In this document: one piece after another, positions 1 through 11,873 of the stretch
How the letters are laid out: each line of letters starts with the position of its first letter
How positions within the stretch are numbered: position 1 is the first letter of the stretch
Source of the DNA: Misgurnus anguillicaudatus
Lineage: Eukaryota > Chordata > Actinopteri > Cypriniformes > Cobitidae
Length of the DNA stretch: 64,000 bases
Direction: 5' to 3'
Assembly: GCF_027580225.2 (NCBI RefSeq)
Contig: NC_073361.2
Span: 24,136,001-24,200,000 of the forward strand
The notes under the pieces: generated by a model
The model's input: only the letters and a program-made list of their open reading frames with translations
Databases searched by the model: none
What the model was told of the DNA's origin: nothing
Translations under genes and position numbers: made by a program

Positions 1-573
1 TACTCACCTTCATGTTGTTACAAACCTGTATAAATTATTTTTGTTCTGATGAAAACAAAGCAAGATATTTTTTAGAAATGTTTGTAACCAAACCATTTGT
101 GGACCCCATTTACCTCCACAGTATTCTTTTTTCTACTATGGAAGTAGGGTGACCATACGGGGACGCGTCCTGGACAGCATTTCCGTGCATCATTCAGAAG
201 TTGTATTTGTTGACCACATACGCCATTCAGTTAAAAACATAATACATACAATCGTAGTTTCATTCTTACCTTAAAATGTAACGGTTGCTTTTCTGTAATA
301 AAAATAATAATCCTCTATGACGTATGCGGTCGACAAATACGACTTCCGGAAGACGCACCTGAAATCCTGGCCAGGACACGTCCGGGAAGAATGGCACGTA
401 TGGTCACCCTAATGGAAGTGAATGGGGTCCACAAACAGTTTGGTTACATACATTTCTTCAAATATTTTGCTTTGTGTTCATCAGAACAAAGACATTTATG
501 CGGGTTTGTAACAACATGAGAGTGAGTAAATGATGAAAGAATTTTAATTTTTGGGTGAACTATATTTTTAAGG
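1..573. mobile_element. TTAA-type miniature palindromic element (copy 1), split by a hAT insertion
   Basis: Member of the palindromic family whose best copy here is at 14454-14792. The right end reads TTTGGGTGAACTATATTTTTAA. The left end is off the window. Both arms contain the line about tactatggaag / ggggtcc, and the middle is interrupted by the separate element at 146-411. It has no coding capacity. The family assignment rests on comparison with the other copies in this window. Confidence 0.8.
146..411. mobile_element. hAT-type MITE nested in a TTAA-type element
   Basis: The terminal inverted repeats are AGGGTGACCATACG at the left and CGTATGGTCACCCT at the right. The element is flanked by a perfect 8-bp duplication ATGGAAGT (138-145 and 412-419). 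An 8-bp target duplication is the mark of hAT transposons. The uninterrupted sequence is present at about 14634-14650, where ATGGAAGT occurs once, so this is a clean insertion. It is 266 bp, non-coding and non-autonomous. Confidence 0.88.
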
Positions 574-2127
574 TTATGTCTGCAGTGTACAGTGCATATT
601 TCGCATGATGGGAAGATAATCCCTTTTGTCAACAACTTCAAGTTTTATCTCTGAGGGTGTGGATGTGAGCTATGTGAGAAGACAAAGTGGACAATCCACA
701 AATATGCTGCAGAGCGACACAATTTCGTTCGTTTCAACGAAAGCCTGGCGAAATCCAACGACAATGGCTGTTTCTCAGCTTCCGGAGCCGGAGGTAGCAT
801 ACGTTATCAAGTGTGGTTTATTTTATCAAGCGTGGTTTATTTAAGTTACGTTTGCTAGTCAAAAGCATATTACAACAATGTATGATTAACTAAGAATAAT
901 AGTCAACTTTATAATTGTTAATATTCTGAAATAAGACAGTCTTAATAATATGCAGCCTATACAGATGCGACCTCTGGAGGCTGCAGCCTTCAGATTGAGA
1001 AACGGCCATTGAGTGACCGTTAGTGATTGGAAATGGGCACGTCCAGCTATGCGACAAAGGACAGAAAAGTTCAACTTTATACACATGAGTGATTTTAAGA
1101 AGCAATAAATGAAAAAACCAAACCCCTTAATTCCAATGACTCAGCAAATTACATTGCATCACGCATCTTATCAAAAATGAAACCACTTTGTATTGGAAGT
1201 AGAAACCTAAGTTGGTGATAGGAAGTGGGTACGTCCAGCTACGCGACAAAGTACAGAAAAGTTCCAATTTATAAAAATGATGAGTGATTTTCACAAGCGA
1301 TAGATGCCAGCAAATTACATTGCAGATGATATTGTTGAGTCAGAAAGATATTGAAACTGTAGAACAGGTTCTTGGCAACACTTTACAATAAAGTTAACAT
1401 AAATGCATGAACAAACATTAAGCAGGTTTTTCAGCATTTATTAATCATTGATAATAAATTAATGCAAAACAATACATCATTTTAAGCAGGATTCTGTTTT
1501 TATTCAGCAGGGCGTGCCATGTGCATTTCATTCGGACATGTTTTTAAATCATAGGCTAAAGATTTGATTTATTGGTAACTAGAATTTCAAATGCTATCAA
1601 TGTTAAATAAGCCATTGTCAAAGATGAATGGTTAAAATGTCAGTTGCTAAAAAAACACTACATTCCATCAGGAATTATACCAATACAATACTGAAATACA
1701 TTTAAATCTTTTTATTTAATTCTTATTTTATTTCCAGTGATCCACTGCTGCTCCAAAAGAGGAAACACACATGAAGGACTGTTTACTTTGATTTTTTTAA
1801 ACTTCTGCTAGAATAATCTGTTAGCACCTCATTCAGTGTTTGCTTAGTTCTTATTTGATGTATCAATAAAATTAATAAACTGCTCTGCATCCTACTGTCC
1901 CACTTGGAGTATTTGTCGAACATTGCTGCGGGGAGGGCAGGAAGCATATCATCAGTATGATTTTTGGCTATGTCCATTTGTGCTTATCAGTAGAAATAAC
2001 GCTCACACAGTAACATACCGGTTTTGTACTTGTCACAACGTTCCACGTGATACGAATCCACAGGTCAGAGTTCAACCAAGAGTGTAACATTGCTAGTAAG
2101 CAGCGACCTGCAAAATATTGTTGCGGG
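574..2127. other. Intergenic or nceh1 intron 1, no gene seen
   Basis: AT-rich sequence with no exon I can support. If nceh1 exon 1 lies off the left edge, this is intronic. It contains an imperfect direct duplication: about 1018-1160 recurs at about 1211-1325, sharing GGGCACGTCCAGCTA-like and CAGCAAATTACATTGCA segments. Open frames here are short and show no family resemblance. Confidence 0.6.
1018..1325. repeat. Imperfect direct duplication, ~195-bp offset
   Basis: The segment beginning near 1018 (tagtgattggaaatgggca, then cgtccagct) recurs near 1211 with scattered substitutions and small indels. Both copies end in cagcaaattacattgca. It is probably a local tandem duplication rather than a transposon, because no terminal inverted repeats are visible. 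Confidence 0.65.
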
Positions 2128-2356
2128 CAATACAGTGGCTCAGTGGTTAGCGCTGATACCTCACAGCAAGAAGGTCCCCGGTTTGATCCCCGGCTAGGTC
2201 TCCCTGGGGGTTACCTCTCACATGCCGAAAACACAATTTAGGGGAATTGTGGGGAATACCAAATTGCCCTCAACCTGTGTATGGATTAACCGGTTCTCAC
2301 CATGTATATAGCTACAGATGCTGGAACGGTGTAAAGGAGAAATAAATAAAAAAACA
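2128..2356 (+). mobile_element. tRNA-derived SINE
   Basis: The head has tRNA-like internal RNA polymerase III promoter boxes: an A-box-like TGGCTCAGTGGTTAGCGCT near 2137 and a B-box-like GGTTTGATCCC near 2175. A tRNA-unrelated body and a short A/T-rich tail (aaataaataaaaaaac) follow at 2339-2356. This layout, with the phrase about 'cctcacagcaagaaggtc', is typical of fish tRNA-derived SINEs. It is not a functional tRNA, since no cloverleaf 3' half is present. The exact SINE family is not settled. Confidence 0.75.
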
Positions 2357-2427
2357 ATGTTGTACAAGCTTGCGTTTCTGGTCTGACACTGAAGTCAGTG
2401 GAACAACAAGTCTAATGTGACCATCCT

Positions 2428-3075
2428 TTAAAGGGACACTCCACTTTTTTTTGTAAAAATTAGCTCATTTTCCAGCTCCCCAGAGTTAAACATTTGATTT
2501 TTACAGTTTTGGAATCCATTCAGCTGATCTCTGTGGCTGGCGCTAGCACTTTTAGCATAGCTTAGCACAGGAGTGGGGAACCCTGGGTCCTGGAGGGTCA
2601 CTGTCCTGCATAGTTTAGTTCCAACCCTAATCAAACACACCTGAATTTCACTTCCAAGTGATCCTGAACACTTGAATTAGATTTTTCAGGTTTGTTTCAT
2701 AAGGTTAGGAACAAAACTCTGCAGGACAGTGGCCCTCCAGGACCCAGGGTTCCCCACCCCTGGCTTAGCATAATTCATTGAATCTGATTAGACCATTAGC
2801 ATTGTGCTAAAAAATAACCAAAGAGTTTGGATATTTTTATTATTTAAAACTTGACTCTTCTGTAGTTACATCGTGTACTAAGACCGAAGAAATTTTAAAA
2901 GTTGTGATTTTTTTGGCATATATGGCTAAGAACTATACTATGTTGATGTAACATGGCTACAGCAGGCGTAGTGATATTACGCACTGCCTGAAAATAGTCC
3001 CCTTGGTTACTTTCAATAGCAGTGGACTATTTTCGGGCAGTGCGCAACATCGTAATATCTAGCTGCAGCCATTAT
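2428..3075. mobile_element. TTAA-type palindromic element, right arm truncated, split by hAT MITE
   Basis: It begins TTAAAGGGACACTCCACTT and follows the sequence of the full palindromic copy at 41278-42102. It contains the left arm and the central palindrome (CACTGCCTGAAAATAGTCC paired with GGACTATTTTCGGGCAGTG) but loses the right arm after about 3075. A 195-bp hAT-type element sits inside at 2568-2762. Confidence 0.78.
2568..2762. mobile_element. hAT-type MITE nested in a palindromic element
   Basis: The inverted ends are CAGGAGTGGGGAACCCTGG and CCAGGGTTCCCCACCCCTG. The perfect 8-bp target duplication GCTTAGCA lies at 2560-2567 and 2763-2770. The same host sequence without the insert is present at about 41411-41425 and 46445-46458. 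A relative of this MITE lies at 63465-63648. Confidence 0.92.
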
Positions 3076-3411
3076 TAAAAAATATTAATAATTATTTACA
3101 TTATGGCTAAGACCTGTATCTACAGATCTCAGATTAATATAAAATGTATTTGAGTTTTAAAACATGTTTTGTCCCTATATATTTATAATGGTCTCTGTGG
3201 GTCTCTACTGGTAATCTACTGGTGACATGTTATCTAGGAAATGGGAACCAGTAGATCTCCTACTAAGACCCAATAGCTTATAATGGTAATTGCAATATAA
3301 ACTAATTTATGGTATTTTTCATCAGGAAAATTTTTGTGTGTTTGGCCTATACTGGTGGTATATTTATGTGATATATTTAAAAAAAATTCTGCTTTTTGAT
3401 CTGTCTTGCAG

Positions 3412-6400
3412 AGTTTTTTTGCTCACAAACTCGGACTGAGCCACCCCTTCAGTTTTGTGCAATTGGCTATGTCAGGGGATATCATAAAGAATCCCGAGTC
3501 TAGCCCGGGCGTCCGGGTCACAGATACGTCATTTGCTGGAGTCGAGGCGCGAGTGTTTGAATCCACTTCAGAAGGCCTTCAGAAAGATTTAAAAAGAGGA
3601 GTGGTTTATTTTCATGGAGGTGGATGGACCATTGCTAGTGCAAGTAGGTGATAATAGGCAGTACTTTAAAATCCATGTGATTTATGTGAATACAACATTT
3701 AAAATGTATTTATTGTTTACCTAATCTATGATAAAAAAATAATTTCTTTGTCACACCTGCGTTTATTAATTAGCATTTTACCACCAGTCTTAAGATATTC
3801 AATCTTTATGTCTTCAAGGGATGAGAGATTATGACACTCAGTGTAGGACAATGGCCAAAGAATTGGATGCAGTTGTTATATCTGTCGAGTAAGAAATGTT
3901 GAATATTTTTTTAGATCTTATAATTTGTTACATTATTTTATGTTAAAATTAGTAAAGTTTGTTTTATTTGTATTCTCAGGTACCGTCTGGCCCCTAAGGC
4001 ACGATTCCCTGATCAGTTCAATGATGCTTTTCAGGCCGCAAAAAATATCCTGACAGCGGAGGTGTTGGCTAAGTACTCTATAGACCCAAAACGAGTGGCT
4101 GTGTCAGGTGACAGCGCTGGGGGGAATCTTGCTGCTGCTGTCAGCCAACAGGTATTCAATCAGAAATACATGTATGGTGTCTACATCGCCAAATCTATGC
4201 TAATTGAGTTTACTATAGACGGAGACAGAGTTTAAAAAATAAAAAGGAAGTAGTTTTCTAAAGAAATATGTTTAAAGCATCAGTACTTTATTCATTGGCC
4301 AGCTATCCCAACCTGTTTGCATTGCTACTTTGTGTGTAGCTATAAGCCAATCACAAAATGTTCCCTCTACCAGTCAGTAGGATGTGCTAAATGTCATGTT
4401 TTTAAAATAGACTAGTCAGTGGGATACCTGTCGACTATGTTTCTTTAAAAATGCAGACTTAGTTCCCTATAGGCTGGTTTTACCTGACTAGATTAAGAAC
4501 ATGTATTATTATTTATAACATAAATTATATATAGGGTCACTTCATGGTAAATTAACAAAATTTTGGAAACTTTTGTAAAGAGAAAAGCACTTAAATTAGT
4601 TTTTTATTAAAAAAAATTCATCCTCATGTTGTTCAAGGTCTGTATGAATTTCTTTTTTGTGATGAACACGAAGATGTTTTGATGAATGATGGTAATCACT
4701 AGAAGTCAGTGCATCCCATCTTATTAAAATGTCTACATCATTTATCACAGTACTTCTGTAGTTTTTGTTTTTCCTACAATAAATCTCAATTGTCTCAAAA
4801 TATCTTCTTTTGTGTTTATCAGAATAACATAAGGATGAGTAAATAATGATAGAATTAACATTTTTGGGTAAACTACCCCTTTAATAGGTACAATGGTAGC
4901 AATTTATTTTACAGTACGCATACTTACCTTGTACATATATGGTACATGTACTTACAGACAAATATGTGGTACGTACAGACAAATGTGTGGTATTTACTTT
5001 TGAGTATCTACATAGTAATTGGTAAATGGTATTATTATTACTGTACTTACCAGTGGTACATATTTTATTATTAGTTTATTTTTAGTTATGTAACTCTAGA
5101 TAAGTACTGGGTAATATCAGATACATACTTACAGTATATGTATACTGTAACTTTACAAGAAACACTACTGTACTTACAAATGAATTTACAGTATTTAGTA
5201 CTTAAAGACGCGTGTGGGTGTATGACAGGTACTTATAGTGTACATATATGATAACTTATAACAAACACTACTGTACTCAAAAACTGTATATACACAATAA
5301 GTGGGTAGTACTTACAGGCCAGTGTAAGTTAATGGCAGGTCCGTATAGTGTACATATAAATTTATGATAACTAATAACAATCACTACTGATGTACCATTT
5401 TTTTACTCAGTATATTTGTCTTTTATTGTACCTTTTAAACCCCAGCATTGAATACCATATACATTAGGGAGGGTACATGTATACTATGTTATAACTTAGG
5501 TGGTAGGTCCTTTGTAATAACTGTGTAAAAAGCAACACTTTATTTTACAGTCACGTTTCCATGCAGTTACAATGTATATTTACCCAGTAGTTAAAGGTGC
5601 AATGTGTAGAATCTGCCGCTAGAGGGCGAAAGTATCAAAACAATAACAATGATGTAGATTAAAGGGGGGGTTCAATGGTATTTCAAGCATTCTGACTTAT
5701 TAACACAGTTATAGAGAACGTCATTGACAGGCGACTGACTGCACTGCCCCGTGTCACCGTTTAGAATGGCTTTTTTCTCACGATTTACAAGTAGTTGAAA
5801 ACATTAGAGATATTGTAAGTAATCAGCTTAACAGAATATATAACACTGGCCTAATGTTTTTTTTGGATATTTTACGGAAAAAATATCTTACAAATTGTAC
5901 CTTTAATATGATATTGAATGCTTTGGCTTACAATGAAGGACAAAGGTACTACCTCTAAGTACTACACATTTACCATATACAAGTTCAGTAGTGTTTCTCG
6001 TAAATTAAAGTATACATATGTACCCAGTACTTATGTAGAATTGCATAATAAGTACTAAGTATGTACCATTGGTAAGTACAGTAAGTATTTAATTTAATTA
6101 CTATGTAGATTCTCAAAAGTAACTACCACACATTGGTTTGTAAGTACAACATATTTACCAGTTCAAGATAAGTTCACGTACTGACTGTACAATTTCAAAA
6201 TTTGCACTGTACCATATAGGCCCTATACATGTAGATATATAAGGCCCTATATGGTGCACAAGAAAAGTTTTTTAACAACTAGAATCACATTTATTATCTG
6301 CTATTTTACAGTTGGCCGTGGATGCAAGTGCTCCAATTAAATTCAAAGTTCAGGCCCTCATCTACCCTGCACTCCAGGCCCTGGACTTTAACACACCCTC

Positions 6401-6932
6401 CTTCCAGCAGAATCGCCATATCCCCATCCTGAGAGATCACCTCATGGCCCGCTTTTTATTAGAGTACCTTAATGGATCTCAAGACCTTGTTCCCTCTTTG
6501 CTGGCTAACAGGCACTCAGCTCTGAATCTGGGTCAGGAGGTAGCAGCAGCCAAAGCGAAGATCAACTGGACCAAGCTTCTACCGGTGGCCTTTCAGAAGA
6601 ACTATAAGCCAGTGGTGCCACTTCAGGGTGACCCAAAGCTGCATGAGATGATGCCAGGGTTGCTGGATGTAAGAGCAGCTCCATTATTAGCTGAACAGGA
6701 AGTGTTGAAGGTCGTGCCGCCCGCCTACATCATGGTCTGTGAGCATGACGTTTTGAGAGATGATGGACTGATGTACGCCAAACGACTGGAGGAAGCTGGA
6801 GTGCCCGTCACCATTGATCATTATAAAGATGGATTTCACGGATCCATAAACTTTGTTTTTGTGTCCTCTCCATTCGAAGTTTCGGTGCAAAGTTTTGGTA
6901 ACTACATGAAGTGGCTAAATGAGAACCTGTAG
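3412..6932 (+). CDS. nceh1: Neutral cholesterol ester hydrolase 1 (exons 2-5; exon 1 off the window)
   Basis: Microsomal serine hydrolase of the hormone-sensitive-lipase/arylacetamide deacetylase family. It hydrolyses cholesteryl esters and ether lipids at the ER with its catalytic domain facing the lumen. Visible coding exons are 3412-3643, 3819-3888, 3980-4151 and 6312-6932 (stop TAG), all with GT/AG borders. They join in frame to 364 residues; the human protein is 408, so the missing ~44 residues are exon 1 with the signal anchor. The oxyanion-hole motif HGGGW is near the end of the first visible exon. The nucleophile motif GDSAGGN is in the third. The acid (CEHDVLRDDG) and histidine (DGFHG) motifs are in the last. 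NCEH1 rather than AADAC is supported by QALDFNTPS, KNYKPVV and LLDVRAAPLLAEQ. The next gene downstream on the same strand is tnfsf10, as in human. The paralogue letter cannot be assigned. Confidence 0.95.
4605..4884. mobile_element. TTAA-type miniature palindromic element (copy 2) in nceh1 intron
   Basis: A degenerate relative of the 14454-14792 element. Its left arm has 'ttcatcctcatgttgttcaa' and its right end is TTTTTGGGTAAACTACCCCTTTAA. It lies inside the last nceh1 intron. Confidence 0.65.
4885..6250. repeat. Long GTAC/TACTTAC-rich inverted repeat in nceh1 intron
   Basis: About 700 bp on each side are built from degenerate repeats of a gtacttaca-like word. The left half (for example tagtaattggtaaatggta near 5017 and gtacttaccagtggtacat near 5043) is the reverse complement of the right half (taagtatgtaccattggtaa near 6055 and ttaattactatgtagattc near 6095). 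The centre is occupied by a separate TTAA-type element at 5591-5906. No coding capacity. Confidence 0.65.
5591..5906. mobile_element. TTAA-type MITE in nceh1 intron
   Basis: The ends are TTAAAGGTGCAATGTGTA and AAATTGTACCTTTAA, an inverted pair flanked by TTAA. It contains the phrase 'ccgctagagggcg' often seen in fish MITEs of this type. Non-coding, ~316 bp. Confidence 0.7.
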
Positions 6933-7019
6933 GTTTTAATTTACATATAAGGGACAAGATGTTTTCCTTATTGAATACATGTTTTGATGTTAAGTATTTT
7001 TTAAATGTGGAGAAATAAA
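6933..7019 (+). terminator. nceh1: nceh1 3' UTR with poly(A) signal
   Basis: A canonical AATAAA lies at 7014-7019, about 82 bases after the stop codon, which would give a very short 3' UTR. Longer 3' UTRs using later signals cannot be excluded. Confidence 0.55.
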
Positions 7020-7543
7020 TAGGCATATATAATGTTTCAGGACCTCACAACTGCTGTTACGACAGAAATGAATTTTGGGGTAGTGGGATTAAAGGGCTTT
7101 GGAATATTTAATGGCTTAATGTGATTTATAAATGATTTATGCAGGGCTAAAACGGATATACTAGATTTTACGTGAGGTTATGTTGGACACTGAAACTAGT
7201 TTATTTTTATATGCAGTCATAAACACTGGAATTAAATATACAAGATTGTATCTGGAACCCAGTCTGTGAAAACCCAGCTAAAGTCTTTTTTGTGTTTCAC
7301 TATTTTCTACATAAAATCATCATACATAATGTAAAGAACATTCTGTAAAAATATAACCTTGATATCGTTTATATTGACTGGGGAAGGCCAAAGACTAAAA
7401 TGCATGTTTAGAAAGCCATGTCTATGTTAATGCTCCTTATTTTATAATGAGATTTTAACCTGGATTTTACAGACATGGTCATATAATATTATTATGAAAC
7501 AGTATAAAAACAAATGTCTCTATTTAAAAGTTAGTGTATATAT

Positions 7544-8061
<518 letters not shown>

Positions 8062-9070
8062 TTTATTGTCCAGTAGGTAGCACAAGCCAGGCTATAAAAT
8101 ATATACTGTACATGTTTACATATAGGCTACCTTGTATCTGTTAAAATACAACACTGTTGGGAAAATGTTTTACCTCTGTCTGGGTGATGAAGAACATCTT
8201 TGGCAGTTTCTTCGCTCTTGGCAGTCAGCAGTTTTGACATAAGGGAATTTCCTAAAAACTGAGCAGTGTGGTGCTTTAAAGAAACATGAGCTGGAAGGGA
8301 GCCGTGGAGGGAAACTATCCATCACTGTAGCGCATGGGAAACGCCGGGGGTGCAGATAAGCTCAGTGGAATGCTGCCGCATGATGTTTTTCTACTTACCT
8401 GTGAGAACTTACTTGATTATTTTACTTTGGTGTATTCCTCTAATTGAGAGCGTTTTGAATCAATTTGTCTTTTACACAATAAAACACATGAGAAGGGAAG
8501 AGATGGATACTTTTGCTTTTCTCATTTTTTGCCATTCTTGTTTTTGTCATTTTCTCTTGAGATAGAGTCTTGCAATTTTACACGTCTTTCATAGTGTTTC
8601 AGATAAGATCTTGATGTACACAGATTTGCAAAGAAAATAAACATTTTCAGCTGAAATGTTGGTAACAATTCTACAACAATAAGGTTGTATTTGTTAACAT
8701 TTGTAAATGCTTTAGCTAAATAAAGAATAATTGTAGGGTCATTGAATTATTTGAAAATAAAGGACACCTGAGGTGGTAATGCAGCATTTAACAGTCCTGT
8801 GGTATAACATGAATTAACAATGAGCAATACTGTGTTTAACTAATGATAGCAGTTATGACTTTTGATTTAAAAAATGTATTAGTAAATGCTGATATTACAT
8901 TTTTTTATAAATGCTGTATTTATTCTTTGTTCATGTTACTTCATGCACGGGGCTCTTAAATGCTTCATTCTACACACCTATGAAGTAGTTCCAGGTCAGT
9001 TGACCGCATTACAGTTTGATATCACTACACCAAGTTTAACCAAAATAACGGATTTATTTTGTTTAGAATG
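8062..9070. other. Intergenic, no gene seen
   Basis: AT-rich sequence without splice-bounded exons or recognisable products. The stretch near 8760-8830 (aggacacctgaggtggtaa) resembles a dispersed fish repeat also seen near 10390 and 58490. Short open frames only. Confidence 0.5.
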
Positions 9071-10008
9071 TTGGCACATATTGATAGGATAACATCTTGC
9101 AGTTGATGGAGATTTGTGGGATGCACATCCAGGGCATGAAGCTCTCGTTCCACCACATCCCAAAGATGCTCTATTGGGTTGAGATCTGGTGACTGTGGGG
9201 GCCATTTTAGTACAGTGCACTCATTGTCATGTTCAAGAAACCAATTTGAAATTATTCGAGCTTGGTGACATGGTGCATTATCCTGCTGGAAGTAGCCATC
9301 AGAGGATGGGTACATGGTGGTGATAAAGGGATGGGCATGGTCTGAAGCAATGCTCAGGTAGGCCGTGGCATTTAAACGACGCCCAATTGGCACTAAGGGG
9401 CCTAAAGTGTACCAAGAAAACATCCCCCACACCATTACACCACCACCACCAGCCTGCACAGTGGTAACAAGGCATGATGGATCGATGTTCTCATTCTGTT
9501 TACGCCAAATTCTGACTCTACCATCTGAATGTCTCCAAAGAAATCGAGACTCATCAGACCAGGCAACATTTTTCCAGTCTTCAACTGTCCAATTTTGGTG
9601 AGCTCGTGCAAATTGTAGCCTTTTTCCTATTTGTAGTGGAGATGAGTGGTACCCAGTGAGGTCTTCTGCTTTTGTAGCCCATCCGGCTCAAGGTTGTGCG
9701 TGTTGTGGCTTCACAAATGCTTTGCTGCATACCTCGGTTGTAACAAGTGGTTATTTCAGTCAAAGTTGCTCTTCTATCAGCTTGAATCAGTCTTCCCATT
9801 CTCCTCTGACCTCTAGCATCAACAAAGCATTTTCGCCCACAGGACTGCCGCATACTGGATGTATTTCACTCTATTCTTTGTAAACCTGAGAAATGGTTGT
9901 GCGTGAAAATCCCAGTAACTGAGCAGATTGTGAAATACTCAGACCGGCCCGTCTGGCACCAACAACCATGCCACGCTCAAAATTGCTTAAATCACCTTTC
10001 TTTCCCAT
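9071..10008 (-). pseudogene. Tc1-like transposase pseudogene
   Basis: A DDE/D-type transposase that once catalysed cut-and-paste of the surrounding element. The start codon is at 10008 (reverse). The helix-turn-helix DNA-binding region is readable from 10008 to about 9876. The frame is then stopped by TAG in place of the usual Trp codon, reopens at 9853, and shifts again near 9610. The catalytic core is open at 9459-9025, with QDNAPCH (second Asp) and SPDLNPIEHLWD (Glu). The last ~35 residues are replaced by unrelated sequence. With a stop, a frameshift and a missing C-terminus it cannot make an active enzyme. Confidence 0.93.
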
Positions 10009-10159
10009 TCTGACATTCAGTTTAGAGTTCAGGAAATTGTCTTTACCAGGACCACACCCCTAAATGCATTGAAGCAACTGCCATGTGATTGGTTGATTAG
10101 ATAATTGCATTAATCAGAAATTGAACAAGTGTTCCTAATAATCCTTTTGGTGAGTGTAC
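9071..10159 (-). mobile_element. Tc1/mariner-family transposon, truncated and inactive
   Basis: The upstream end of the transposon lies at the right: ACTCACCAAAAGGATTATTAGGAACAC in reverse complement (10131-10159), the typical end of fish Tc1-like elements. The downstream terminal repeat is missing: homology stops abruptly near 9071, inside the end of the transposase gene. It contains the broken transposase described separately. Confidence 0.9.
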
Positions 10160-11609
10160 ATTTTATATTTATATATAATTTCTATTATATATAAATATTT
10201 AATCTATAAATATATATTTTTTCTTAAAATTATACATGTATGTGTATTTATATATACATATTTATATACACAGTACACGCACACACACAGTATATGATGT
10301 AAACTTTTATTCTGCAAACGATTTGTTGCGATTAATCATTTTACAGCCTTAATTCGAACAATGTCTTAAGGTGTGGTAACCATGGTATAAGCTGAATAAC
10401 AGACCACCCGAGGTGGTTACACTGCAGATGTGCATTATTTTCAAATAATTCCATGACCCGTCGTCAATTATTCCAGAAATATTCCATCTCTTTCGCCAAC
10501 ACCGTAAACAGAGTTTAATATCTTTTTCTTTTCTGTTAAAAAAAAAAACCTTAGCTATGTATACATGTTAGGCTTGATGAGACTCCAGTGTACTTATATA
10601 TTGCTGTTCTTGTGTTGTTCTAATAGCTTCTATTGTTGGATAAAAGCGTCTGCTAAATGACTAAATTAAATAATTCTTACTTATACAACAGTTTTTTCTG
10701 GTTCTCAATTTGATTGGCTGAGCAATAATTTAGTAGTATCATCCCCATGGTATCATCACAGGAACCACTTCACAGTTTGTTTCATTCCGTCTGGTCATTT
10801 AAGGGAGGTTTGTTTAAACCACTTGAGCCGTACGGTAACAATTTGTGACTAAAGCTGCCTCCAGAGCGTACAGTCACACGCTTTAACATTCACCTGCACA
10901 AACACTGTTTTTAAACACTTTGTGTGTTATTCATGTCACAGACACTTAAAACAAGCACATAATTACGATAAACGAGGACAAATTGTTAGTGATGGCCAAC
11001 ATCGCTATTCTCTATTATTTCAGCTGTATAAGTGACAGCTGGTCATTTTAACCCCGTTTTCACAGGAATTTACATCCTAAAAAATGTATCTGTACTATCA
11101 ACACAGACTATAAACGCAGCACTAATTCATTTTGAACAACATATCCATTTTTCAGTCTCACGCGCTTCCGTCACCTGTAATAAAAAACTCACCCCTGTGA
11201 GTCAGTTTTGACATTTAAAACGAACGGCTGAAAGGGAAGTTCCACTCAAAAGAAGCTTTTAAAGACACTCTGTAGTTATTTTATTTTTTATTTATTCATT
11301 TTTTACACACGTGTGCTGTCGAACTGCTGTATAAACGCAATTTTGTTCTTAAGTCGTGTGTTATGCTATATCAGCATGGCTGTTATTGCCTCTGGCCTAA
11401 TCACAGTTTGGCTGATACAGAGCCATATATTGCGTTATTAGCTAATAAACAAATACAAACTTATTGTAAAGTGTTACCGGGATTCTGGTAGGAACTCAAA
11501 CATTTCTCATCTCTTTCACTCTCTTTGACCCTCACTATCATCTAAACAATGATCTCATTTGTATCTTTTTTGTATGTGTTGGGAGAAACAGTATGTGAAA
11601 CATCTACAG
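10160..11609. other. Intergenic, repeat fragments only
   Basis: 10160-10345 is a TA/CA-rich relative of the sequence at 38420-38740 and 63756-64000 (aaatatatatacacacacag, then 'ttctgcaaacgatt...gattaatc'). The rest is AT-rich with no exon I can support. Confidence 0.5.
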
Positions 11610-11873
11610 CAGTGGTTTTCAAACTGGGGGCCGCGAGATGGTGCCAGGGGGGCCCCAGGTTTATGATATTTTATAAAATACATTCATTTATCATGAATTC
11701 TGTGTAATTAAACCTAAAAAATAATAAGCCAACTAACCAACAGCACTACTAGGTATAATTTTATATGTTTTGTTTAATTAAAATATTACATTTTAAAACT
11801 TCTTTTGGGGGGGCCGCAAAAAATGCACTGTACACAAGAGGGGCCGCACGCTGAAAAAGTTTGGGAACCACTA
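11610..11873. mobile_element. hAT-type MITE
   Basis: The ends are CAGTGGTTTTCAAACTGGGG and AAAGTTTGGGAACCACTA. The perfect 8-bp target duplication ATCTACAG lies at 11602-11609 and 11874-11881. 264 bp, non-coding. CAGTGGTT ends and 8-bp duplications are standard for hAT elements. Confidence 0.93.

Noticed and set aside
2128..2200. tRNA gene, because of A- and B-box-like sequence
   Set aside because: The 3' half of a tRNA is missing and a SINE body with an A-rich tail follows.
3412..6932. Arylacetamide deacetylase (AADAC) as the identity of the hydrolase
   Set aside because: Diagnostic segments such as QALDFNTPS and KNYKPVV match NCEH1, and tnfsf10 is the neighbour.
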